DNA of 64,000 nucleotides from Citrobacter telavivensis. Lineage in GTDB: Bacteria; Pseudomonadota; Gammaproteobacteria; Enterobacterales; Enterobacteriaceae. The stretch lies in the NCBI GenBank assembly GCA_009363175.1, contig CP045205.1, forward strand, positions 4,960,001 to 5,024,000, written 5' to 3'. Under the pieces are notes generated by a model, which ran no database searches, was not told where the DNA came from, and worked only from the letters and a program-made list of their open reading frames with translations. Every line of letters begins with the position of its first letter. Position 1 is the stretch's first letter. Made by a program: the position numbers and the translations under genes. This document shows, in pieces, positions 1 to 7,668 of the stretch.

Positions 1-230
1 AGCAGGCTGATAAGCCGTTTGAATTCTTTATGAACCGCTTCCGTCTGCTGGAAGCCGCGCCGCGCGCAGAGTTTACGCTGTATACGGGGCTGTCTGAAGC
101 GGTGATTCGTCAGCCGCTTGATGAGGCCATTGCCCAGGGATATCTGACGGAGTGCGAGACGTCCTGGCAAATCACCCAGCACGGCAAGCTGTTCTTAAAC
201 TCGCTGCTTGAGCTTTTTCTCGCCGAGTGA
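1..230 (+). CDS. hemW: HemW (radical-SAM heme chaperone), C-terminal fragment
   Basis: This is the 3' end of a gene that begins upstream of the window; the reading frame is open from base 3 to the TGA at 228-230. The visible ~75 residues match the C-terminal winged-helix-like region of enterobacterial HemW (formerly YggW), including the FEFFMNRFRLLEAAPR and HGKLFLNSLLELF stretches. HemW is a radical-SAM-related protein implicated in heme trafficking or insertion. Its catalytic half is outside the window, so only identity by similarity can be given. The neighbour ansB is convergent. Confidence 0.9.
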   Translation, partial: QADKPFEFFMNRFRLLEAAPRAEFTLYTGLSEAVIRQPLDEAIAQGYLTECETSWQITQHGKLFLNSLLELFLAE

Positions 231-234
231 TGCA

Positions 235-266
235 AAAAATCAGGCCGGGCGATGACCCGGCCTGTG
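235..266 (-). terminator. Rho-independent terminator of ansB
   Basis: A 9-bp GC-rich stem (CAGGCCGGG / CCCGGCCTG, loop CGATGA) is followed on the minus strand by ATTTTTT. It lies just after the ansB stop and just after hemW, so it may also block reading from the hemW side, although the plus-strand side lacks a T run. Confidence 0.8.
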
Positions 267-269
267 AGA

Positions 270-1316
270 TTAATACTGATTAAACATTGTCTGGATCTGT
301 TTCGGATCTTTGGTCTGGGTCAATGCCAGTTGCAGCAGTACGCGGGCCTTCTGCGGGTTCAGAGAACCTGAGGCAACGAAACCGTACTTCGCATCATCGA
401 TTTCAGCATCCTGAGTGGTTGAGCCGGTCGGTACGCGGGAAGAACGCACCACAACCGTCCCTTTATGCGCGGCGGTCGCCAGCGTATCGAAGACGGTTTT
501 GTACAGGTTGCCGTTACCCACACCGGCGCTCACAATCCCATCATAACCCGCATCCACCAGCGCTTTTGCCGGAAGATCTGACGCATTCGCGTAGTTATAG
601 ATGATACCGACTTTCGGCAGCGCGTTCAGTTTAGAAACATCGAATGGCGTGGAGGTGGTGTGCTTACGCGCAGGCGTACGCTGGTAGTCGATTTTGCCGT
701 TATGAATGTAGCCCAACGGTCCGTAGTTCACAGATTTAAAGGTGGCCACATCCGTCGTATTGGTCTTGGTCACGTCGCGACCGTCAAGCACGGTGTCGTT
801 CATCACCACCAGCACACCGCGATTGGCAGAGGCTTTATCCGCCGCTGTTACCACGGCGTTATAAAGGTTGAACGGACCATCCGCGCTCATTCCGGTAGAC
901 GGGCGCATCGCGCCAACCAGCACCACCGGCTTGTTGCATTTAACGGTCAGGTCGAGGAAGTAAGCCGTCTCTTCCATCGTGTCTGTACCATGGGTAATCA
1001 CGAAACCGTCGGTGCTGTCACACTCGGTATTGATTTTTTTCGCCAGGGTTAGCCAGACGTCGTCGTTCATATCCTGTGAACCAATATTGACGACCTGCTC
1101 GCCTTTAACGTTGGCAATATCCTTAAGCTGCGGTACGGCTCTGACCAGATTCTCTACGCCGACCTTACCCGCCGTATAGTTGGATTTGGTTGCAGAGTCA
1201 CCGCCGCCGGCAATGGTCCCGCCGGTCGCTAAAATAGTAACGTTCGGTAAGGCGAGCGCAGCACCGCTGAAGCCCATCACCAGTGCAGCGAGTACCGTTT
1301 TCCTGAAAAACTCCAT
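270..1316 (-). CDS. ansB: Periplasmic L-asparaginase II
   Basis: This 348-residue protein has exactly the length of E. coli AnsB, which hydrolyses L-asparagine to aspartate and ammonia in the periplasm, mainly in anaerobiosis. A signal peptide with a cleavable ALA end is visible at about residues 1-22. Both asparaginase signatures are present: TGGTIAGGG near residue 31, with the nucleophilic Thr, and HGTDTMEETA near residue 110. It is transcribed alone and leftward. The 189 bp upstream (1317-1505) is its promoter region; in E. coli this promoter is controlled by FNR and CRP, but I did not identify the sites with confidence here. Confidence 0.96.
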   Translation of the reverse strand: MEFFRKTVLAALVMGFSGAALALPNVTILATGGTIAGGGDSATKSNYTAGKVGVENLVRAVPQLKDIANVKGEQVVNIGSQDMNDDVWLTLAKKINTECDSTDGFVITHGTDTMEETAYFLDLTVKCNKPVVLVGAMRPSTGMSADGPFNLYNAVVTAADKASANRGVLVVMNDTVLDGRDVTKTNTTDVATFKSVNYGPLGYIHNGKIDYQRTPARKHTTSTPFDVSKLNALPKVGIIYNYANASDLPAKALVDAGYDGIVSAGVGNGNLYKTVFDTLATAAHKGTVVVRSSRVPTGSTTQDAEIDDAKYGFVASGSLNPQKARVLLQLALTQTKDPKQIQTMFNQY

Positions 1317-1505
1317 GTTATTTCTCCAGTTACGTGAATTTGCCGCATTATCCCAATGCCAGAGACGAATAATGTGATTTCATCCAATTAACCAGATAAA
1401 TGTATCTGCCAGATTGTTAAATTTAGAGGTGGATATCAAAACGAAGCAGAAAGGCAAAAGAAAATGGCACAGAGACGATCTGTACCATTGTTTTATATAA
1501 AAAAA

Positions 1506-2225
1506 TTATTTAAGGGTGCTGACCAGCGCCTTGCGGTTATCTTCCAGCGTCACCACGCGGCTGCACACGTCTTTACCGAACTGCTGGAAATCTTTTTCCT
1601 GATTCTTCCATTCGTCCTGAATCGCCGTCTGTAGTCCGCCGAGGCTGCCAAGCACGCCCTGCAGCGGATTACCGCCGCCTTTCAGGACGGCTTTCGCACC
1701 CATTTCGTTGATGCTGTCCTGTAAAATGCCGCCCATCGCCTGGTTCACCAACTGCTGACCATCAGCACGAACCTGATCGATAGCCTTGTAGTGGAAGGTC
1801 AAACCGTCGGTACGATGCTCGATAATCCGGTTCATCTGCGCTTTCAACTGGGCATCCAGTTTCGTCAGACGACCCCGCATGTTGCTGCTCTCGCCGACTT
1901 CTTTGGCAATAATTTTATCCAGTGCCGCGCGCCCTTTTTCGACACGATTTCTGGCACCTTCATCAATCCACGGCAGCGCGCTGCGCAGTTCAGCCTGGTA
2001 ATCTTTCGCCTGCTCGCGCTGTGCGGCGCTCAGCGTGTATTGCTTACCGTTAAACATCACGTTGCCATCCGGCGTGATCACCAGGTTGCCGTTTTCACCC
2101 TTCACCTGCACCGTCTGTGGGCTCAGAATCACATCGTCACGCGGCGTGACGCTGCACTGGTAGTCTGCATGAGCGGTCATCGCCGTTACAGAAAGAGCTG
2201 CCGCCAGCAGCGTTTTGCGCATCAT
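1506..2225 (-). CDS. yggN: YggN, DUF2884 periplasmic protein
   Basis: This 239-residue protein equals E. coli YggN in length and belongs to the DUF2884 family of unknown function. An N-terminal signal peptide ending in TAHA (about residue 20) predicts export to the periplasm. The middle is rich in charged helices (KLDAQLKAQMNRIIEH). It lies downstream of yggL on the same strand but is separated from it by a hairpin, so it may be transcribed alone. No enzymatic motif is visible. Confidence 0.92.
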   Translation of the reverse strand: MMRKTLLAAALSVTAMTAHADYQCSVTPRDDVILSPQTVQVKGENGNLVITPDGNVMFNGKQYTLSAAQREQAKDYQAELRSALPWIDEGARNRVEKGRAALDKIIAKEVGESSNMRGRLTKLDAQLKAQMNRIIEHRTDGLTFHYKAIDQVRADGQQLVNQAMGGILQDSINEMGAKAVLKGGGNPLQGVLGSLGGLQTAIQDEWKNQEKDFQQFGKDVCSRVVTLEDNRKALVSTLK

Positions 2226-2246
2226 AACTTTCCCTCAAGACAAATC

Positions 2247-2266
2247 GGGCCAGCAAATGCTGGCCC
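2247..2266 (-). terminator. Hairpin between yggL and yggN
   Basis: A perfect 9-bp stem (GGGCCAGCA / TGCTGGCCC with an AA loop) lies between the yggL stop and the yggN start. On the minus strand it is followed by GATTTGTCTT, a weak T tract, so it is probably a partial terminator or mRNA end stabiliser for trmB-yggL. Confidence 0.6.
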
Positions 2267-2277
2267 CGTATGCGTTG

Positions 2278-2604
2278 TTAGTCCCACCAAACGTCGAAAA
2301 GTTCGCTGGTACGCACTTCTTCAAGTTTTTGCTCTTCCAGCCACTTACGCACAATCGCCTGATGCTCTTCAGTGCATTTGCCGATTTCCTGCATGCAGAT
2401 CAGACCTTCCCAGGCCAGATAACCGCTGCCGTCAAAAGCCAGCTTGTTCGGTTCAATAACGTCATTGATAAAATCATCAACGGTTTTATCAACCTGCTCT
2501 TCAGATGTGCCTTCCGGAAAACGCCATGCCACCGAAAACCCTAATTCCTGGAATTCGTCGATGTGCATTTTTTTACGCAGACGACGGCTACGGTTCTTTG
2601 CCAT
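2278..2604 (-). CDS. yggL: YggL, 50S ribosome-binding DUF469 protein
   Basis: The 108-residue product starting MAKNRSRRLRKK matches E. coli YggL along its length. YggL is a small DUF469 protein reported to bind the 50S ribosomal subunit. I chose the ATG at 2604 rather than upstream in-frame codons because it overlaps the trmB stop as TAATG, a typical translational coupling. The N-terminus is strongly basic and the C-terminus ends in an acidic/aromatic tail (ELFDVWWD). It forms a two-gene operon with trmB. Confidence 0.94.
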   Translation of the reverse strand: MAKNRSRRLRKKMHIDEFQELGFSVAWRFPEGTSEEQVDKTVDDFINDVIEPNKLAFDGSGYLAWEGLICMQEIGKCTEEHQAIVRKWLEEQKLEEVRTSELFDVWWD

Positions 2605-3323
2605 TATTTCACCCTCTCGAACATTAAGTCCCATACGCCGTGGCCAAGACGATGGCCACGTTGTTCAAATTTGGTTACCGGGCGCGATGGTGGGCGCGGT
2701 ACATAATCGTTACTCTCTGACAGGTTTTTATACCCGTCAATGGAGGACATCACTTCAAGCATGTGCTCTGCATAAGCTTCCCAGTCAGTCGCCATGTGGA
2801 ACACGCCGCCCAGCTTCAGTTTGCTTTTGACCAACTCAGCAAACGGCACCTGAACGATACGGCGTTTATTATGACGCGCTTTGTGCCACGGGTCAGGGAA
2901 AAAGAGCTGAACCATCGTTAAAGAATTGTCAGGAATCATTTTATGCAGTACTTCGACCGCGTCATGACACATCACGCGCAGGTTCTCAACGCCCTCTTCA
3001 TGGGCCGACGCCAGACAGGCGCCCACGCCCGGTGAATGAACTTCAATACCGAGGAAATTTTGCTCCGCACGCGCTTTCGCCATCGCCACCAGAGAAGCCC
3101 CCATACCGAAGCCAATCTCAAGCGTGACCGGCGCTTCACGGCCAAACAACGTCGCGAAATCCACAGGTTCTTCGCTGAACTCAACGCCCATCACCGGCCA
3201 GTAGTTTTCCAGCGCGTGTTCCTGCCCTTTGGTCAGTCGCCCCTGGCGACGAACAAAACTACGAATCCGGCGCAGTGGACGGCCGTTTTCATCAAATTCC
3301 GGTGAGATGACGTCGTTTTTCAT
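2604..3323 (-). CDS. trmB: tRNA (guanine-N7)-methyltransferase
   Basis: TrmB transfers a methyl group from SAM to N7 of G46 in the variable loop of tRNAs. The 239 residues match the E. coli length. The SAM-binding motif LEIGFGMGASL (about residue 70) and the family signature PDPWHKARHNKRRIV (about residue 145) are both present. The gene is divergent from mutY and overlaps the yggL start by one base. Nothing is unusual in it. Confidence 0.97.
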   Translation of the reverse strand: MKNDVISPEFDENGRPLRRIRSFVRRQGRLTKGQEHALENYWPVMGVEFSEEPVDFATLFGREAPVTLEIGFGMGASLVAMAKARAEQNFLGIEVHSPGVGACLASAHEEGVENLRVMCHDAVEVLHKMIPDNSLTMVQLFFPDPWHKARHNKRRIVQVPFAELVKSKLKLGGVFHMATDWEAYAEHMLEVMSSIDGYKNLSESNDYVPRPPSRPVTKFEQRGHRLGHGVWDLMFERVK

Positions 3324-3485
3324 AAAAGTTAAGTCTGCTTGTGATTAAGGTCTGAAAACGGGCATTATCCAAAGTTAGTTGCCGGATGCAAGTAAAGGAA
3401 GCGGTCACGCTGCGGAAAGTTCCGGTTTACAGCCTGTTGCCTCTGTGCTGCAATCTTGCCCCCAACAATAATGAATTCGGTGTCC

Positions 3486-4538
3486 ATGCAAGCGTCTCAA
3501 TTTTCAGCCCAGGTTCTGGACTGGTACGATAAATACGGGCGAAAAACCCTGCCCTGGCAAATTGATAAGACGCCTTACAAAGTATGGCTCTCAGAAGTGA
3601 TGCTGCAACAGACTCAGGTTACGACGGTTATCCCTTATTTTGAACGGTTTATGGCCCATTTCCCGACGGTGACCGATCTTGCCAACGCGCCGCTGGATGA
3701 AGTGCTCCACCTGTGGACGGGGCTCGGCTACTACGCCCGGGCGCGCAACCTGCACAAAGCGGCGCAACAGGTTGCCACACTGCATAAGGGCGTTTTCCCG
3801 GAAACCTTTGAAGAGGTGGCGGCGCTCCCCGGCGTCGGACGTTCAACCGCAGGCGCCGTGCTGTCGCTCTCGCTGGGTAAACCTTTTCCGATTCTTGACG
3901 GCAACGTTAAGCGCGTGCTGGCGCGCTGCTATGCTGTTAGCGGCTGGCCAGGCAAAAAAGAGGTTGAGAAAACGCTCTGGGATCTGAGCGAACAGGTAAC
4001 GCCGGTGAAGGGCGTGGAACGTTTTAACCAGGCGATGATGGATTTAGGCGCGATGGTGTGCACGCGCTCAAAACCGAAATGCTCGCTGTGCCCGTTGCAG
4101 AACGGCTGTATCGCCTATGCGAACGACAGCTGGTCGCACTATCCCGGCAAGAAGCCAAAGCAGACGCTGCCAGAGCGGACAAGTTATTTTCTGCTGTTGC
4201 AACATCAGGATGACATCCTGCTGGCACAGCGCCCGCCGAGCGGACTATGGGGTGGCTTATTCTGTTTCCCGCAGTTTGCCAGTGAAGAGGAATTACGGGA
4301 ATGGCTGGCACAACGGCATGTTAACGCTGATAATTTGACCCAACTTAACGCGTTTCGCCATACCTTCAGCCATTTCCATCTGGATATTGTGCCTATGTGG
4401 CTTACTGTGTCCTCATGCGGTTCATGCATGGATGAAGGCAACGCGCTCTGGTATAACTTAGCGCAACCGCCATCCGTTGGCCTGGCGGCTCCGGTGGAGC
4501 GTTTATTACAGCAGTTACGTACCGGTGCCCCCGTTTAA
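3486..4538 (+). CDS. mutY: Adenine DNA glycosylase
   Basis: MutY removes adenine mispaired with 8-oxoguanine. The 350-residue form starting MQASQFSAQ is chosen over ATGs 10 codons earlier because it matches the E. coli N-terminus. Visible key elements are the catalytic Glu in WLSEVMLQQTQV, the helix-hairpin-helix LPGVGRSTAGA, the catalytic Asp in ILDGNVKRVLAR, and the four [4Fe-4S] cysteines in C-x6-C-x2-C-x5-C near residues 192-208. The C-terminal third is the NUDIX-like 8-oxoG recognition domain. It is followed after 27 bp by yggX, with which it is co-transcribed in relatives. Confidence 0.97.
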   Translation: MQASQFSAQVLDWYDKYGRKTLPWQIDKTPYKVWLSEVMLQQTQVTTVIPYFERFMAHFPTVTDLANAPLDEVLHLWTGLGYYARARNLHKAAQQVATLHKGVFPETFEEVAALPGVGRSTAGAVLSLSLGKPFPILDGNVKRVLARCYAVSGWPGKKEVEKTLWDLSEQVTPVKGVERFNQAMMDLGAMVCTRSKPKCSLCPLQNGCIAYANDSWSHYPGKKPKQTLPERTSYFLLLQHQDDILLAQRPPSGLWGGLFCFPQFASEEELREWLAQRHVNADNLTQLNAFRHTFSHFHLDIVPMWLTVSSCGSCMDEGNALWYNLAQPPSVGLAAPVERLLQQLRTGAPV

Positions 4539-4565
4539 CGCACCGGACGATGAAGAGGATGAGTT

Positions 4566-4838
4566 ATGAGCAGAACGATTTTTTGCACTTTCCTGCAGCG
4601 TGAAGCAGAAGGACAGGATTTTCAGCTGTACCCGGGCGAACTGGGAAAACGCATTTATAACGAGATTTCAAAAGAAGCATGGGCGCAGTGGCAGCACAAG
4701 CAGACCATGCTGATCAACGAAAAGAAACTCAGTATGATGAACGTCGAGCACCGCAAACTGCTGGAACAGGAGATGATCAACTTCCTGTTTGAAGGTAAAG
4801 ACGTGCATATCGAAGGTTATACGCCGGAAGGTAAATAA
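4566..4838 (+). CDS. yggX: YggX, Fe(II)-trafficking / oxidative-protection protein
   Basis: The 90-residue protein is one residue shorter than E. coli YggX and keeps the family start MSRTIFCTFLQ with Cys7. YggX limits oxidative damage to Fe-S clusters and has been linked to iron trafficking. Its position directly after mutY, which carries an Fe-S cluster, is conserved in enterobacteria. Confidence 0.95.
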   Translation: MSRTIFCTFLQREAEGQDFQLYPGELGKRIYNEISKEAWAQWQHKQTMLINEKKLSMMNVEHRKLLEQEMINFLFEGKDVHIEGYTPEGK

Positions 4839-4854
4839 CGCCTATAGCGCTAAT

Positions 4855-4936
4855 TTTCCAGGCCCGATAAGCGCAGCGCCATCGGGCAATGCAAAGAAGC
4901 CGGAGGCGGCGTAAACAGCCTTGTCCGGCCTACGCG
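4855..4936. repeat. REP/BIME-like palindromic repeat
   Basis: The yggX-mltC gap holds GCCCGATAAGCGCAGCGCCATCGGGC and, some 15 bases on, a GCCGGAGGCGG...CCGGCCTAC unit. These are the imperfect palindromes of enterobacterial REP elements, usually found between genes where they stabilise mRNA ends or bind gyrase. Confidence 0.7.
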
Positions 4937-5017
4937 GGCACGATTCGTAGGTCGCTCAATGATGACGCTATCCGGTAAAATGGCACAACGACAAACACAA
5001 CACGCACTCCCGGAATG

Positions 5018-6100
5018 ATGAAAAAATTTCTCGCGCTTGCCGTTATTGCGCCGTTGCTCATCTCCTGTTCCAGCTCGACCAAAAAAGGCGATTCTTATAA
5101 CGAAGCCTGGGTCAAGGATACCAACGGTTTTGACATTCTCATGGGGCAGTTTGCCCACAACATTGAGAATCTGTGGGGTTATCAGGAAGTGCTGATCGCC
5201 GGTCCGAAGGACTACGTGAAGTACACCGATCAATATCAGACCCGCAGCCATATCAACTTTGACGACGGGACCATAACCGTTGAGACCATCGCCGGGACGG
5301 AGCCTGCGGCGCATTTACGTCGCGCCATTATTAAAACGCTGCTGATGGGTGACGATCCCACCTCTGTCGACCTCTACTCTGACGTCGATGACATTCAGAT
5401 CTCCAGAGAACCGTTCTTGTACGGTCAGGTGCTCGATCACACGGGACAACCCATCCGCTGGGAAGGCCGGGCCACGAACTTCGCCGATTACCTGCTGCAA
5501 ACGCGGATGAAAAGCCGCAGCAACGGGATCCGTATGATTTTCAGCGTGACGATTAACCTGGTGCCGAACCACCTGGATAAACGTGCGCATAAGTACCTCG
5601 GCATGGTGCGCAAGGCGTCCCATAAATATGGCATTGATGAGTCGCTGATTCTGGCGATTATGCAGACGGAGTCGTCCTTCAACCCGTACGCCGTGAGCCG
5701 TTCCGATGCGCTGGGTCTGATGCAGGTGGTTCAGCATACCGCCGGGAAAGACGTTTATCGCTCGCAGGGCCGCTCCGGTACGCCGAGCCGCAGTGAACTG
5801 TTCGATCCGGCCAGCAATATTGATACCGGCACCGCATATCTGGCGATGCTCAATAATGTCTATCTGGGCGGAATCGATAATCCCACCTCGCGACGCTATG
5901 CGGTAATCACCGCCTACAACGGCGGGGCGGGCAGCGTACTGCGCGTCTTCTCCAGTGATAAAGTGCAGGCCGCGACGATCATCAACAGCATGACGCCAGG
6001 GGATGTGTACCAGACGTTAACCACGCGTCATCCCTCTTCTGAATCGCGCCGCTACCTGTATAAAGTCAATTCCGCGCAAAAAACCTATCGGCGGAACTGA
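5018..6100 (+). CDS. mltC: Membrane-bound lytic murein transglycosylase C
   Basis: MltC is an outer-membrane lipoprotein that cleaves peptidoglycan glycan strands with formation of 1,6-anhydroMurNAc. A lipobox (LLISC) follows a short signal sequence. The C-terminal half is an SLT domain with the catalytic Glu in IMQTESSFNPYAV and the GLMQVV and AYNGGAG motifs. Two ATGs occur in tandem (5015 and 5018); the second gives the MKK start seen in relatives. The length, 360 residues, is within one residue of E. coli MltC. Confidence 0.95.
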   Translation: MKKFLALAVIAPLLISCSSSTKKGDSYNEAWVKDTNGFDILMGQFAHNIENLWGYQEVLIAGPKDYVKYTDQYQTRSHINFDDGTITVETIAGTEPAAHLRRAIIKTLLMGDDPTSVDLYSDVDDIQISREPFLYGQVLDHTGQPIRWEGRATNFADYLLQTRMKSRSNGIRMIFSVTINLVPNHLDKRAHKYLGMVRKASHKYGIDESLILAIMQTESSFNPYAVSRSDALGLMQVVQHTAGKDVYRSQGRSGTPSRSELFDPASNIDTGTAYLAMLNNVYLGGIDNPTSRRYAVITAYNGGAGSVLRVFSSDKVQAATIINSMTPGDVYQTLTTRHPSSESRRYLYKVNSAQKTYRRN

Positions 6101-6152
6101 TTCCCCTCTTCCCCCGCTCCCGATAAAACGGTGAGCGGGTGAGTCAAGAAAT

Positions 6153-6168
6153 CGTGACGACCATCACC
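6153..6168. promoter_or_regulatory. Candidate CRP site upstream of nupG
   Basis: CGTGACGACCATCACC fits the TGTGA-N6-TCACA CRP pattern with one mismatch per arm, about 150 bp upstream of nupG. In E. coli nupG is controlled by CRP, CytR and DeoR, so the site agrees with known regulation. A second half-site, TTTGTCACA, lies some 40 bp further on. Confidence 0.5.
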
Positions 6169-6316
6169 CTTTAGCATTGCAAAAGGGAATTGTTTTGCAA
6201 TTATTTGTCACAGGTAACAAAAAATCGCCCACAGTCATTGATAGAATCACATCATACAGCAACGGCATTTGTGCCAATCGAAACATCCATTCGCCTTATG
6301 GTGTGAGGAAATTAAC

Positions 6317-7573
6317 ATGAATCTTAAGCTGCAGCTGAAAATACTCTCTTTTCTGCAGTTCTGCCTGTGGGGAAGTTGGCTGACAACCCTCGGATCCTAT
6401 ATGTTTGTCACCCTCAAATTTGACGGTGCTTCTATTGGTGCAGTCTACAGTTCACTGGGGATCGCGGCGGTTCTGATGCCGACGCTTTTGGGTATTGTGG
6501 CGGACAAGTGGCTCAGTGCAAAATGGGTCTACGCCATCTGTCACGTGGTGGGCGCGATAACGCTGTTCATCGCCGCCGAAGTCACCACGCCGGGAGCGAT
6601 GTTCTTCGTCATCCTGCTTAACTCGCTGGCGTATATGCCAACGCTTGGGCTTATCAACACCATTTCCTATTATCGCTTGCAGAACGCAGGCATGGACATT
6701 ATCACCGACTTCCCGCCGATTCGTATCTGGGGCACCATCGGTTTTATCGTCGCCATGTGGGCCGTGAGTTTCTCCGGCTTCGAACTGAGCCATATGCAAC
6801 TGTATATTGGCGCCGCGCTCTCTGTGGTACTGGTGCTGTTTACGTTGACCCTGCCGCACATCCCGGTGGCGAATCAGCAGAAGAATCAAAGCTGGACCTC
6901 AATGCTGGGTCTGGATGCTTTCGCGCTGTTTAAGAACAAGCGCATGGCGATCTTCTTCATCTTCTCGATGATGCTCGGCGCAGAACTGCAAATTACCAAC
7001 ATGTTCGGGAACACCTTCCTGCACAGCTTCGATAACAACCCGCTGTTCTCTGGAAGCTTTATCGTTGAGCACGCGTCGGTGATGATGTCGATCTCGCAGA
7101 TCTCCGAAACGCTGTTCATCCTGACCATTCCGTTCTTCCTGAGCCGTTACGGTATCAAGAACGTGATGCTGATCAGTATCGTAGCGTGGATGTTGCGCTT
7201 CGGCCTGTTCGCCTACGGTGACCCGAGCCCGTTTGGTACCGTACTGCTGGTTCTGTCGATGATTGTCTATGGCTGCGCCTTCGACTTCTTCAACATCTCC
7301 GGTTCGGTGTTCGTTGAGAAAGAAGTTCGCCCCGAAATTCGCGCCAGTGCGCAGGGCATGTTCCTGATGATGACCAACGGCTTCGGCTGTATCCTCGGCG
7401 GCGTGGTGAGCGGGAAAGTGGTGGAGTATTACACTCTGAACGGCATTACCGACTGGCAAACCGTGTGGCTGATTTTTGCCGGCTACTCGCTGGTTCTGGC
7501 CTTTGCCTTCGTGGCGCTGTTTAAGTACAAACACGTTCGCGTACCGACCGGCACGCAGACCGTCGCACATTAA
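6317..7573 (+). CDS. nupG: Nucleoside:H+ symporter NupG
   Basis: NupG imports purine and pyrimidine nucleosides across the inner membrane with protons. The 418-residue product starting MNLKLQLKILSF matches the E. coli length, so this ATG, preceded by GTGAGGAAATTAAC, is preferred over an upstream in-frame start. The sequence is a run of about 12 hydrophobic segments typical of the NHS family, with few charged residues outside the central loop near residues 195-205. Confidence 0.96.
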   Translation: MNLKLQLKILSFLQFCLWGSWLTTLGSYMFVTLKFDGASIGAVYSSLGIAAVLMPTLLGIVADKWLSAKWVYAICHVVGAITLFIAAEVTTPGAMFFVILLNSLAYMPTLGLINTISYYRLQNAGMDIITDFPPIRIWGTIGFIVAMWAVSFSGFELSHMQLYIGAALSVVLVLFTLTLPHIPVANQQKNQSWTSMLGLDAFALFKNKRMAIFFIFSMMLGAELQITNMFGNTFLHSFDNNPLFSGSFIVEHASVMMSISQISETLFILTIPFFLSRYGIKNVMLISIVAWMLRFGLFAYGDPSPFGTVLLVLSMIVYGCAFDFFNISGSVFVEKEVRPEIRASAQGMFLMMTNGFGCILGGVVSGKVVEYYTLNGITDWQTVWLIFAGYSLVLAFAFVALFKYKHVRVPTGTQTVAH

Positions 7574-7580
7574 TCTCTCT

Positions 7581-7656
7581 GCCGGATGGCGACGCTTTCG
7601 CGTCTTATCCGGCCTACAGCGAATACCAGGCCGGATAAGCGCAAACGCCATCCGGC
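7581..7656. repeat. BIME: two inverted REP units
   Basis: GCCGGATGGCGACG...CTTATCCGGC is followed by an inverted partner GCCGGATAAGCGC...GCCATCCGGC. This is a complete two-unit BIME in the convergent nupG/speC gap, where it can end or protect both transcripts. Confidence 0.85.
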
Positions 7657-7668
7657 ATTCTCCTTCGA